DNA from: Hemicordylus capensis
Taxonomy: Eukaryota > Chordata > Lepidosauria > Squamata > Cordylidae
Direction of reading: 5' to 3'
Assembly (NCBI RefSeq): GCF_027244095.1
Contig: NC_069659.1
Span: 96,513,501-96,577,500 of the forward strand
DNA length: 64,000 nt
Part shown: in pieces, positions 48,660 through 59,640 of the stretch
How the letters are laid out: each line of letters opens with the position of its first letter
Numbering within the stretch: position 1 is the first letter of the stretch
Program-made: the position numbers and the translations under genes
Notes under the pieces: model-generated
Seen by the model: the letters and a program-made list of their open reading frames with translations, nothing else
Databases searched by the model: none
What the model was told of the DNA's origin: nothing

Positions 48660-49458
48660 CTAGCATTTGTAAGCCCGTTATAATAACGGGCGCTAGCCTT
48701 TTATTTTCGTCTTTAAGTGTTTCTTATTTATGGTTTTTATTTTATTTTTTACCTGTCTGTCTGTTTCTCTCTCTCTGTCTCTTTCTCTTTTGCTATTTGT
48801 CTTCCTTCTTTTTATCTCCTTCTTCCACTTTTATTTTTCCTTTTAACCTCTCTTTTGCTCCATTGTCTCTCCGCCCTCCCAGCTGCCGAGACCTCTTCTG
48901 CCCGAGGCCATGTCCTTTAATCAATTGCATTAGCAACGTAGAGAAGGAGAGAGGAGCTCGCATACAGAGGTCCTCACTCCTTGCAGCCACTTCCCGTACT
49001 GATGGCCGCCCGTGTCTGGGGCCAGGCTTCTCGGCGGCTGCCGCCTCCAGCGGGGCCAGGCTTCTCGGCGGCCGCCGCCAGTGGGGCCAGGCTTCTCGGC
49101 CGCCGCCAGCGGGGCCAGGCTTCTCAGCCGCCACCGCCGCACCAGCGGGGCCAGGCTTCTCAGCCGCTGCCGCCGCCGCCAGCGGGGCCAGGCTTCTCGG
49201 CTGCTGCCGCCGCCGCCAGCGGGGCCAGGCTTCTCGGCTGCTGCCGCCGCCGCCAGCGGGGCCAGGCTTCTCAGGCAGCAGGGCCAGTCCTTCCTGCCGC
49301 CGCCGCCGCCTTTCCCTGCTCAGAGCCAACATGGCCGCCCGTGTCTGGGCGACCGTATCTTTTTCGGCAGTTCTGAGCATGCGCTCTGCGCATGCCCAGA
49401 ACGGCCCAAAAAGACACGGGCAGCACGGCCGCACAACAAAGGGTTTTATGGTATAGGA
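48660..49458 (-). mobile_element. Non-autonomous Helitron nested in L2
   Basis: On the minus strand it starts TCCTATACCATAAAA and ends with an 8-bp-stem hairpin (GCCCGTTA TTA TAACGGGC, 48,691-48,673), nine bases, then CTAG. It sits between host A and T with no target duplication. The empty site TTATAACC agrees with the uninterrupted L2 copy at 13,832-13,850. The interior carries a GC-rich repeat block. No Rep/helicase frame. Confidence 0.9.
49015..49290. repeat. GC-rich minisatellite inside the Helitron
   Basis: About eight units of 28-38 bp, each with GGGGCCAGGCTTCTC followed by a GCCGCC-rich part of variable length. CpG-dense. Open in several frames on both strands only because it is GC-rich and lacks stops. 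Confidence 0.85.
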
Positions 49459-50430
49459 TAACCAACACCTTGTATTTTGCCCGGAAACATATCGGGAGCC
49501 AGTGTAGCTCCTTCAATACAGGAGTAATATGGTCTCTCCTAGATCACCCAGAGACCAACCTGGCTGCCACATTCTGGACCAACTGTAGATGCTGCTGGAA
49601 GCCACAGGCAGGAGTATGTTTTTTGTTGTTGTTGTTTTACATTTTATATCCCGCTCTTTCTCCACGGAGCCCAGAGCGGTGTACTACATACTTAAGTTTC
49701 TCCTCACAACAACCCTGTGAAGTAGGTTAGTTGAGGGCATACCCTCTCTCCTGCTGTTACTCCTCTGCAACTGGTAAAGTGGGAAGGTCACACTTCTGGG
49801 GAAGTGTGACCCCATCCAGAACAGAGCAGATCAAAATTGTCTCTCAAGTTTCGACCCCGCACAATGAGTACCGCCATCTTATCTGGATTCAGTCTGTTTG
49901 TTATCCCTCATCCAGCCCATCACCAACTCCAGGCAGGCATTTAGGGAGGTCTCTCCTGATGATGCTGACAAGGAGAAATAGATTTGGGTGTCATCAGCAT
50001 ACTGATAGCACCCTGCACCAAATCTCCTGATGATCTCTCCCAGCTGTTTCATGTAGATGTTAAACAACATCAGAGACAATATGGAGCCCTGAGGGACACC
50101 ATACGAAAGTTCAGATTTTGAAGAAAAGCAGTCTCCAAGGGGCACCATCTGGAACCTGCTCGAGAGGTAGGAGCGGAACCACCACAAAGCAGTGCCTCCA
50201 ACCCCTCAGACGCTCCAGAAGGATACTATGGTCGATAGCACTGAAAGCCGCCGAGAGATCCAAAAGGACCAAAAGAGTCACACTTCCTCTGTCAATTCCC
50301 AATTGGAGAACATCCATCAGGCTGACCAAGGCAGTCTCCACCCCATAGCCACCTGAAAGCCAGTTTGAAATGGGTCAAGATAATCAGTTTCCTCCAAGTC
50401 TGTCTGGAGTTGGATCCAATGACAATGTGG

Positions 50431-51865
50431 ACCTGATAAAGTCCTGGTATTGCCTGGGAGACCCATAAGCATAATTTGGGCTGAAAGTGGGGGTTAATCC
50501 TAACACTGCATTCTGCAAAGGAAATAAGATATATCCAGGTATTGTCAGCATAAGTAATAGCAGGCCTAACTGGGTGAGCAAATCATAAAAACCGGTCACC
50601 TTCCATGGGGATTGAAAAGTTAGGCACATTTATTGCTTCCAGCATGGCAGTGCACAGAGTGTGTTCAACATGACTAAACTACATGGCCTTACAGAACAAG
50701 ACAGAACAGCTAAAGCACACATTACTGACTTTCCTTCATAAATGTCCTCTTATTCATATCCCATCCTCTCCTATTTTCCTATAATTGTTACTCCATCTGA
50801 TGCTTAGTAAGCATCCTCTCCCACATGATGCTTTGCTATAATCCCCACCCACCCTGCCCCCGCCATCAGGAGGACTCTAATCCTCCTCTTATATTATATC
50901 AGAGCTACATCAATGACGACTTCAGCGGTGTTCATTCAAAATAAAAAAGCAGGAAGAGTGAAACAAATAGAGAGTGGGAGTCTATAAAGACTGCTGTGGT
51001 AACAGTTGGAATCGATGAGTGGGGCAGTGGCGATAACAACAAATATCAGCACTGCTTAAAGGTCAGAGGCATTTTACACACTCTGGGATCACTGTCTCCA
51101 TTCACAAATTCCTCAAGGATTAACTATATCTGCAGAACATAAGGAGCTCAGCAAAATTTCTGAATGACATTGAGTCATCTCTCAATATGTATTACCAACA
51201 TGCAGCCTGTGAATGTAGGGCAGAGATAATGTCCTGTTAACAGTACATGTCCACAGCCTTTTTCATGTAGTGTTTAACTCTCTGTGGTTAGTTTACACAA
51301 CAATTCTGCTGTGCCCAGATTGTACCAGACTAACCAGAAAACGTGCACAGCTGGATTATCCAAAATATCCATCATAAACAAAAACAAAACCAGGAGTCTA
51401 AACTACTGGTACAAACCTTCCTAACATGGGATGAGCAGTGTAGGGCCATTTCATTTCTTGATCCATGTTTCAGGTTATTCATGCCACTTGGGTGGTATGG
51501 TGTGATCTGGGCTGAATTTTTTAAAAAGTGTTGAATCACATTATCTATAAATTTCTTACTTCTCTGGGGTTAATCTTCTGAATGAGGGATTATAGCATTG
51601 CCCATAGTTCCACAATAAGAGAGAATGGTGATGGAAATATGTCAATAAATTCTTTAGCCAGGAAGGTTCCTTGTTTGGAATGCTGCCATAGCAGCGTTCC
51701 AGGTGTCAGGGAGGGAGAAATCCTTGATAGGAAGTGAGCAGTGTCCAAGGTTCACATACTAAATGGAGCAACTGTAAACCTTGGCATAATTCCTTGGTTT
51801 GGAATATGAATCCCAGTAACATCAGTATTCTGGCTGTGACTAACCAGGAAAAGTATTCTGGCTGT
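50431..51865. other. Intergenic, no feature recognised
   Basis: No supported gene or element. Confidence 0.45.
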
Positions 51866-51869
51866 GAAT

Positions 51870-52250
51870 ACCCTGGGTATTTAAGAGAACATCTTCTTCG
51901 CCATGACCCCCCACTGCCCTTTGAGATCATCTGGAAAGGTTTGTCTACAGTTGCCACCAGCTCTTCTGGCAGCTAATCAGGCACGGGACTTCTCCATTGC
52001 TGCCCCAAGGCTTTGGAATGCACTCCCTGTTGAAAATAGAGCCTCCCCATCTCTAACAACTTTTTAAAAGGCAGTTAAGACACATTTGTTCACCCAGGCT
52101 TTTAATTAGATTTACAGTTCTTAATCGATTTTAACAGTTTTGACATTGTGTTGAATTGTAAATTGTGTTAATGTTTTGATTCTGTTTTATTGGTACTGGT
52201 TTTATTGTAAACCGCCCAAGACATGAAAATGTCAACCTGATGTCTGGTGG
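51870..52250 (+). mobile_element. L2-type LINE 3' end
   Basis: Contains GGTATTTAAGAGAACATCTT, GCTTTGGAATGCACTCCCTG, ACACATTTGTTCACCCAGGC and a 3'UTR ending in AAACCGCCCAAGACATGAAA, the plus-strand equivalent of the tails at 48.2 and 54.7 kb. Only the last part of ORF2 is left. Confidence 0.8.
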
Positions 52251-52269
52251 CCGTAATAAAGCCCATGTT

Positions 52270-53392
52270 AAGAATGATTAGAGAAGGGATTTAAAATAGC
52301 ATAGTCAATGTTGCAATGCCTGCATGTAAATCTGTAGTGCAACCACATTTGAATACTGTGTTCAATTCTGCACGATTTCAAAAAGGATATTGCAGAGGCA
52401 GGAAAGATGCAGAAGAGGCAACCAAAATAATCAAAGGGTATCAGCATCTTTCCTACAAGAGAAGGCTAAAGCAAGCATAAAGGCTCTGAGGTTTAGGGGG
52501 AAAGCCCTGCTAAGGCAGGATATGACAGAGATGCATAAAACTATGCATGATGTGGCAAAAGTGCAGAAAGAGACATTTTCCCCTTCTCCATAACACTAGA
52601 ACTCAGGGAGGTCCAATGAAACAGATGGGCAGTAGATCCACAGATAGGCAGCTGTCAAAAAGAAAATACTTCTTCATGCAACTCATAGTTAATGTATGGA
52701 ATTCATTTCAACAACAAGCTGTGGTGATGGCCACTGGCTTAGGTGGCCTTAAAGGAGATCAGATGAATTCAGGGAGGAGAGGTCTATTAGTGGTTAAGAG
52801 CCATTGGGGCTATTCACATGACCATACTCAGGCGGGCGGGCAGGAGAAAGGCAGGGTTCAACCTACCTTTCCCCAGACAACCCCTTTTTGCCCCTGTGGT
52901 GTGCACGTCGCATGCCCACATGATCTGTGCTACGTGGATCAACAGAGGCCAGGACTTGTTTTCCCATCCTCTGCGTATCCCACAAAGGTGCCTTGAAACG
53001 CAGGCCTTGGGGGATTCCCCCATCAGGATTCCCCACTTTAGGTCCCCGTCTCAGTAGTCTCCTCAAGCTCTGTGGAGCCTGAGGAGACACAGGAGCCCGG
53101 CAGCCAGGTTAATGGAGTGCTTGCTCCCTTAACCGCGGCGAAGAGCGGGGTTAAGCTGGGTGAGAGCACTGGGATCCACTGGACTAGGCTGTTCATGAGA
53201 ACAGCCTCATTGTTTCTCCATGTTCTTAGGAATACCAGTTCATAAGAATACCAGTTTCTGAAGTGCAACAATAAGGGAGGGTTGCCGCCTTTATGCCTTG
53301 CTCCAGGGATTCCTGGAAGCATCTGGTTTCCCACGGTAGATGCCGGACCAGATGGGGTTTGGTCTGATCCTGCAGGGATCTTCTTAATGTTC
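52270..53392 (+). mobile_element. CR1/L3-type LINE 3' end, interrupted
   Basis: The encoded ORF2 tail is recognisable: AGAAAGAGACATTTTCCCCT (the region read HNTRTQGGPMKQMG) and KRKYFFMQLIVNVWNSF at about 52,590-52,720, in broken frames. CR1-like 3'UTR resumes at about 53,238-53,392 (GACCAGATGGGGTTTGGTCT). A DNA element at about 52,807-53,207 interrupts it. Confidence 0.7.
52807..53207. mobile_element. DNA element inserted in the CR1 copy
   Basis: Ends GGGCTATTCACATGACCA and TGTTCATGAGAACAGCCT are inverted copies with few mismatches. CATTG flanks both sides (52,802-52,806, 53,208-53,212), a possible 5-bp duplication. It shares GGTTAATGGAGTGCTTGCTC-like sequence with 40,878-41,400. Confidence 0.6.
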
Positions 53393-54699
53393 TAAAACAA
53401 AGCTGTTTGGGGGATTTTTTGCCTGTGATATTTCATAAAATAGAAATAGAGCAGCTGTTTAAGCTCAATAGAGCAGCTGTTTAAGCCTCCTCAGCTGTAA
53501 CTGAGAATTCAAAGTCAGGTAGTCTGCCCAGGAGGATCCATTCTTATTCTATATCGGTGGATACTTAGATTCAAACAAAAGAAAAGGCACAGGGTGGGAC
53601 ATATGAAGATGGAAGGCTGTCCTAACGAACAGGTTGATTTACAAATTCTCAGAACTGATGATGAACATACGAGATGTGGTATATAATGACCACCATTGGG
53701 AAGATTTATAGCAGTTCTCACACATAATATATATACCAGCCCCCAAACAAGGAGCTCTTGGACAAGCAAAATGCAATTAATGAATACATGAAATATAGCT
53801 TTAAACATTCTGGTGACTTCCACCCTTCAAGTGGTTTCTTGATTGGTCTCTCAGTTGAATTCTCACTGAAAGCCTTCACAGCTGCTGTGCCATTCATTAG
53901 GCCTGGAGCTGAGATAATTGTGGCACTTCTGCTCCAGAAATAATTGTGGCCTGTCCACTCCAAACCCCACTTTTCAGCATCAAGTAGTGATGCCAGGTTT
54001 TTTTTTGTCCTTCACAGCTTTCCGATATTTGCACACAGCGCTTTTCCATCACATTTCAACAATGAGCAGAAATTGTCCTGTAATTTGGAGGACAGCTCAG
54101 CTCAAAACACTTGCTGGCAAAGGCCAATTTTTATTTATTTATGTATTTATTTATTTATTTATTTTCAACCAGCAAACAAACTTCAGTCAATCATTAGAAA
54201 ATTTCCTTTAAAAATATCAGCATAAGCTCCTTTACCTGAGTAAAGCACGTAGGAGACCCAGATTTCATCTCCCCACTCAGTCATGTGCCTCATAGATAGC
54301 AGCCTGTACAGAAGCTAACTTACAGCCTGACCTACTTCACAGAATTCTTGTCAGAAAACAAAGCAAGTTTGTAAAGCACTTTCTACACTGAAAGGTACTA
54401 GCGATGTTATTAATAATGCCTCCTGCTGCAGTGTGTAGCTCAGAACTATTTGCCCTGAATGCACCTTTCTGCAGTGCACCTGCTCTCTATTTGTGGCTTA
54501 TATCGCATAGATCGATGGGGAAGAGGAACTAGTGGATGATTCCATAATAGTAACTGCCCCTAAGAACAGGATACTTGCTTGAAAGGCAGGGGCTTTGCAT
54601 TGTTAGGGCTATCGCTCAAGTGAGGAGTAGAACTTTCCTCTGGATTTTTATATTGCTGTTAGCTAAAGGTTCTGTAGTGAGCATTGATAACTAGATTTA
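53393..54699. other. Intergenic; (TTTA)n at 54,129-54,165
   Basis: Nothing recognised apart from the TTTA microsatellite. Confidence 0.45.
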
Positions 54700-54980
54700 T
54701 TTGTTTGTTTATTGGATTTATAAGCCAATTGATATAAAATATCTCCAGGTGGTTTACATTAAAATTTAAACTTATTAAACCAATTAAAAACACTTAAAAC
54801 AACATAAGGATATGTTTTATCTAAAAGCCTGAAGAAACAGGTGTGTCTTTAGAGCTTTCTTAAAAGTGGCCAGAGATGGGGAAGCTTTTATTCTGACAAG
54901 GAGCACATTCCAAAGACCTGGGGTGGCTGTGGAGAAGACCTGGTTCCAAATCACCACCAAATGAGCCAGTGGCAAATGCA
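54700..54980 (-). mobile_element. L2-type LINE 3' end
   Basis: TTTATTTGTTTGTTTATTGG, then AAAGCCTGAAGAAACAGGTG and GGCCAGAGATGGGGAAGCTT, parallel to 48,205-48,640. Minus orientation, with ORF2 tail only. Confidence 0.75.
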
Positions 54981-56186
54981 ATTGAAAAAAGATGCTTTTT
55001 TGAGGAGTGTTAATTCCTTTTGAGGCTGGTGTCTCCTTATAGGGATTTTGCCATGGATGTCTCCGGTCTTTGTGTGGGGCATGCTTGTCTTTGTTTGAAT
55101 GTGTCTATGTACTGGCTTGGGGACGGAGTCACAATTTGTTTGTTTGCTCCCCACTTAGGGTCCTGAATTTCAAACTGAGAGGTTTTCCCTCTGCTTGCAT
55201 AAGAGACTGTTTGCCTGTTTACTGTTTTCTTAGCCTATGTTTTTAGTTAGTAATAAATATGAAACTCTTGTTTCTCAGTTAAAGATGCCTTTCAGTTCAA
55301 TTACTTACAGTAGATAAGTAATTTCTCTGAAACACTACTAGCTACTCAATTTTTTCCATCAGTTTAGGAAAGAATTTGGTAATTGGAATGTAGCCAGCTG
55401 AGGAGACAAAGCCTAAGCTTTTGCAGATGGTTGAAGTACTTCAAGAGTATGTGCTTTGATTTTGAGGGAATATATGCTGCTTTAAAGATTGGGTGTCTGC
55501 TTGCTTCCCAATGTCATTCCTCTTGTCATAAAGAGTTTGTACAAAACACCATATGCCAGCAGTACATTCACTTCATAGGGGAACTGATCCAGTAAAGAGC
55601 TATCCTTGAACTTCCTGTTCCTTGGGAAAGTGAGCAGGCCCAGCCCAAACCCCACTGGTGTTTGAGGTTGCATGGCAAGCCACTGCCCTGACCCACACAG
55701 TGAGCAGAGCCCACTGTACTCGTCCCCCATCTCCAATCCCACCCACCCCAACTTTCCTCCTTGCGATGTGCAAAGCCTGACATGCTCAAATTCCTTTCCC
55801 ACCCAAATCTTTCCCCAATCTCCACCTTAATGATGTACAAAGTGTGTTGCATGCAAATCCCCCCTCAACTCCAATTGTAACCCCATCCCACCAGTGGGGG
55901 CACCAGAAAAAAATGAAGGGCACAGAAGGGACAAAGTGCATTTATGGGTGGGCAAGCTGTCCCACATACTAGATTTCTTAAATGGAAATGGAGGAGGGGG
56001 GAAACCACTTCTCTGGGGAGCACTTGCCCCCTGACCCCCATCTGGAGCTGCCCTTGCTTCCTGCTCTCCCCTTACTTGTTGGTGGCACAGCAGTAGCTCC
56101 TGCTCCTCCCATCTTGTCCAGATCCCCACCTGTAAAATGGTAGAAGGCAGAGGACAGAGCAGAAGTGTGGAGGAGAACAGTAGTGG
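54981..56186. other. Intergenic, no feature recognised
   Basis: Short open frames without domains; no clear element. Confidence 0.4.
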
Positions 56187-56194
56187 GCTATCTG

Positions 56195-56638
56195 CAGGGG
56201 TGGATTAACACATAGGCAATATAGGCACTTGCCTACGGTGGCCAATTTTGAGGGGTGGCAAATTTTGGGAGTGGTGTGCAAGTAAAGGGCTTGGGTCAGG
56301 GAAAAGTTACACCTTCCTTCTCTACCTTTTAAAAACCACCACTGCGCATCGGGATGGTGGAAGAATGGTGGTGGCGTGGCGGGGGTGGCAGCAACAGCTT
56401 CTCCCATGGGCCTGCCTGCCTCCCAAATGACAGGCTGGGCTGTTTTCGGCCCATTTGGGGGCTCTCTTCACATGGGAAAAAGGTTTAACTCTCCCCCCCC
56501 GCCCCCCGTGCAAGCCCTTTACTTGTAAAGGGGAATCCTTGCCGGATTCCCCTATACAAGTAAAGCCGCCGAGCCCCTTGAGCCGGGGCGGCAAATCTTT
56601 GGTTGCCTACAGGCAGCAAAAAGCTTAATCTGCCCCAG
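56195..56638. mobile_element. Non-autonomous hAT element
   Basis: Starts CAGGGGTGGATTAA, ends TTAATCTGCCCCAG, with an 8-bp duplication differing at one base (GCTATCTG / GCTATCTA at 56,187 and 56,639). GC-rich interior, no transposase. Confidence 0.8.
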
Positions 56639-56649
56639 GCTATCTAGAT

Positions 56650-58086
56650 AGCCCCCCCCCCCAACACCTCCTCTTTGTTCCCTTCATTTTGCTTTTTCAA
56701 AAGGTGGGGAGCAGAACAGGACAGAGCAGTAGAAAAGGAGCAGCAGTAACAGGAGTGGTGGCAGTGAAGGTTAGGGTAGTGATGGGTTGGCCAGGGAGGT
56801 TCCTTTGCCAAAGTCCTTAGAATTTCAGCATTGCTTATTTATTATTGGAAAGGTATAGTAATCCAATTATACGTTTATTTATTATACATACATTTCCAAT
56901 GATAACAGAAATAATTATTATTTCCAATAATAATTGTAAGTGTATGTATGTATAATAAATGTATAGTTATTTATTATTGGAAATGTATAATAATGATATC
57001 TCAAAGACACAATTTTGATTGTTAGACATGAGAGATCCTAAAATTGAGTCAAGCTACAACTTATTTTCAGTGCCAGCTTATATAAATAAAACAGGGGAGA
57101 ATAGGTACTAGGTGCCAACTTCTGGCCAAAACAAAAAACAAAACATTATTGAACTGGATTTTTCCATGTGCTGTTATCTGAGTTTCAGAGGTTGCCCTGT
57201 ATATCCGAAGGAGCAACCCCAAGACACCCAGTAAGTAACTGCATTTTTGCTGGCTGCTCTCAGATGTGTGCTACCTGTAAAATTGGTCAGCTCCTTGGTT
57301 CCAAGGATTTGAATGGTTTGGGCAGAGTGTCTGAGTTTCCCTAGCAGTTGATGTGCAGGCAGTCTGACATACTGAGCTGCCCACCCATTGGGTACGATTT
57401 TCTGCTCAGTGAACAACACTAAGCTTCAATTTAATTGATTTCGCACAAAAGCAAAAATGTATTTGTGGCATGGAGTTTCCCCTACCTTTTTCTTTCTTTC
57501 TCAACTGTGCTACCCAGTTGTCTTTTCATCCATCTTTCCACAAACCAAGAAGCATATCCTGAAAAATCAATTAAGCATGATACTATAGCAAGTTTCTTAG
57601 TCATTTCAACAAAAAGCCACAATATTGTTTAAAGGACTCCTACAAACATTATCTGAATGCCATACATATATAATTTAAACCTTTAGGGAAGCACAACAGT
57701 CAGACATTACAGAAGTGCACCTTTTTGTCTCCCAGCATCTCCATACAGTAGCAGTGACCCACCTGAGATCAAGAAAATGTGACACCAATTAAATTGTTTT
57801 GCCATTGTGAATAGTAAAATACCATGGAGTGTCACCTTTGGGCTACCAGAAGTGCAAATAGTAGGGGGCTTTCTGGTGTCAGATTTCCCCCGTCAGAACA
57901 GTGCTTTTTTGACCGACAACAGCACGCTGAGTCAGCGCACCCAATATCATCCAGCCAGATGGGGACTCTGCAAAAGACCTATGCCTGTACAGATTGTAAC
58001 GGTCCTCCAACTGTGCTAGTAGGACCAGCAAGGGCTGTAAAATTGCTCTAAGGCAAAATGAGCAACAGTACAGCTGACCCCCTGTG
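56650..58086. other. Intergenic; AT-rich inverted repeats at 56,830-57,000
   Basis: TATTGGAAATGTATAATAAT-like motifs repeat in both directions at 56,845-56,995. Otherwise nothing recognised. Confidence 0.4.
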
Positions 58087-58094
58087 CTAGTAGG

Positions 58095-59397
58095 TAGGGA
58101 TGTGCAAAGCGTTTCGGATACAAAACGTTTTGTACTCGAAATGGGCCGTTTTGGGTGTTTTGTAGACAAAACAAAATGCCCATTTTCCAAATCCAAAAGT
58201 TTTGCACACAAAACCAAACCTCCCTGTTTCGGCTACAAAATGTTTTGTTGTTTCGGACCTCAATTTTGTGGCGATCTCTGAGTCAGTCTCCATTTTGTGT
58301 TTGACATCTCTTTGAATTTCCTGCCCTACTAGCCTTCCGATAGGTGACCTAAAGCATGGACTGACCTGCTGACGATTCCCTCCTTGTTACCCATTGGCTC
58401 TTTTGCCTCTTGCCACTCTTTACTGACCCCACATTGGCCAGGTGAAAGGTCGAAGAAAGGGCAAGGTTGTGTGGAGGGGGGGAATTCAAGGAGAGATTTT
58501 CAATTCATTCAACAAGTTAGTTATTCATTCGCCATTCTGCCTTTCTGCCTCATTGAAGAGAGAGAGAGAACTAGTTTGCATTGCATGCCATGCCTCAAGT
58601 TGCCATGATGATGCCATGCCATTGCCTGTGCCTGCCTGCCTGCCTTGTTGCTAGCCTGAGCCTAGCCTGCCAGCCTGCTATGGCTACTGCATGCCAGCCT
58701 GGGAATGGATATAATCCACTCTCATGAATCTACCAGAGAATCTACACTCAAAACATCTCAGAAACAACAGAACCCAGTACCCCATGGGTTAGCAGCCCAT
58801 GGGGGTAGTTGGTACCCTATGTGTTCTACACCACCACTCGCTCTGGGCCACCTCAGTGCCTCCCAAGTGCACTTATGGGGCTGCTGAAACCTCCATCATT
58901 CCCTATGGGGAAGAATTTTAAAGATCCATAAACTCCATTAAATCCTTAAAAATCAGCCCTCTGCTCAATTCCTTTGAAATAATTCTGGCAGCTTCCTTGC
59001 CCCCACTAGGCACTACCACCCAACCTACTCTGCTCTGGGCCATCCCCTTTCCCCCTGACGTGAAGCTATACTTTTGTTTAAACCTCCATTGTTCCCTATG
59101 GAAAAAAATTTAAACTTCAAAAATTCACCAAAAATCAGCCCTTTGCCCAGTTCCTTTGAAATTTGGGTGGTAGCTTCCACCAATTGGGCATACCACCCCC
59201 ACCCACTAGTTTTGCCCCCGGGACCATTTTTTAAAATCCAAAACATTTCAGATTTGGATTTTACAATTTTGAACAAAGAACAAAATTGGGGTGTTTCAGA
59301 TTGGCTGATTTTGAACAAAGAACAAAATGAGGGCGTTTTAGATTTGGGCCAAAAAAAAAAAAAAAACCCCAGAAAAAAACCAAAACACACAACCCTA
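58095..59397. mobile_element. hAT element, TAGGGATGTGC family, 1.3 kb
   Basis: Starts TAGGGATGTGC and ends ACACAACCCTA, with an exact 8-bp duplication CTAGTAGG (58,087-58,094, 59,398-59,405). Interior units at about 58,900-59,210 (AAAAATCAGCCCT, GGTAGCTTCCACC) match the tandem units of 43,516-45,350. TTTTGTAGACAAAAC-like palindromes lie near the left end. No transposase. Confidence 0.88.
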
Positions 59398-59544
59398 CTA
59401 GTAGGAACCTTTTCTTCAAGGCTCAAACTATAGCCCTATTCACACATAAAATTCAACACTCATATAAGTATACAGTAGACACAGGTACGTACAAATCTAT
59501 TAACAGGTATTCACACCTTATGTACACTTCAGCCCTGTTCAGAC

Positions 59545-59640
59545 ATTATATTAAAACATGAGCCTTACTAGATCAGGCCCAAGGCCTATCTAGTCCAGCA
59601 CCCTATTTCCCACATTGGCCAGGGCCAGGGGCTTTCTAGG
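59545..59640. repeat. Interspersed repeat fragment (GATCAGGCCCAAGG family)
   Basis: TAGATCAGGCCCAAGGCCTA and TCTAGTCCAGCACCCTATTT match part of 47,612-47,780. Confidence 0.55.

Larger units (their letters stand above)
48205..50430 (-). mobile_element. L2-type LINE copy B, with nested insertions
   Basis: Minus strand. The 3' tail (TTTA)n and ATACCACCC lie at 48,205-48,260. The C-terminal ORF2 piece at 48,394-48,666 reads TYKALNILGPGYLREHLL and FSVAVLRLWNS. Reverse-transcriptase pieces lie at 49,879-50,187 (YGVPQGSILS, QYADDTQIYF) and 50,111-50,341 (LLVLLDLSAAFSAIDHSILL). The frames are broken. A Helitron (48,660-49,458) and another repeat segment (49,615-49,775) interrupt it. Confidence 0.85.

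Noticed and set aside
48797-49456. Long open frames on both strands (about 219 and 213 residues)
   Set aside because: They arise from the GC-rich repeat block of a Helitron, are open in several frames at once, and encode only Ala/Gly/Pro/Arg-rich repeats with no domain.
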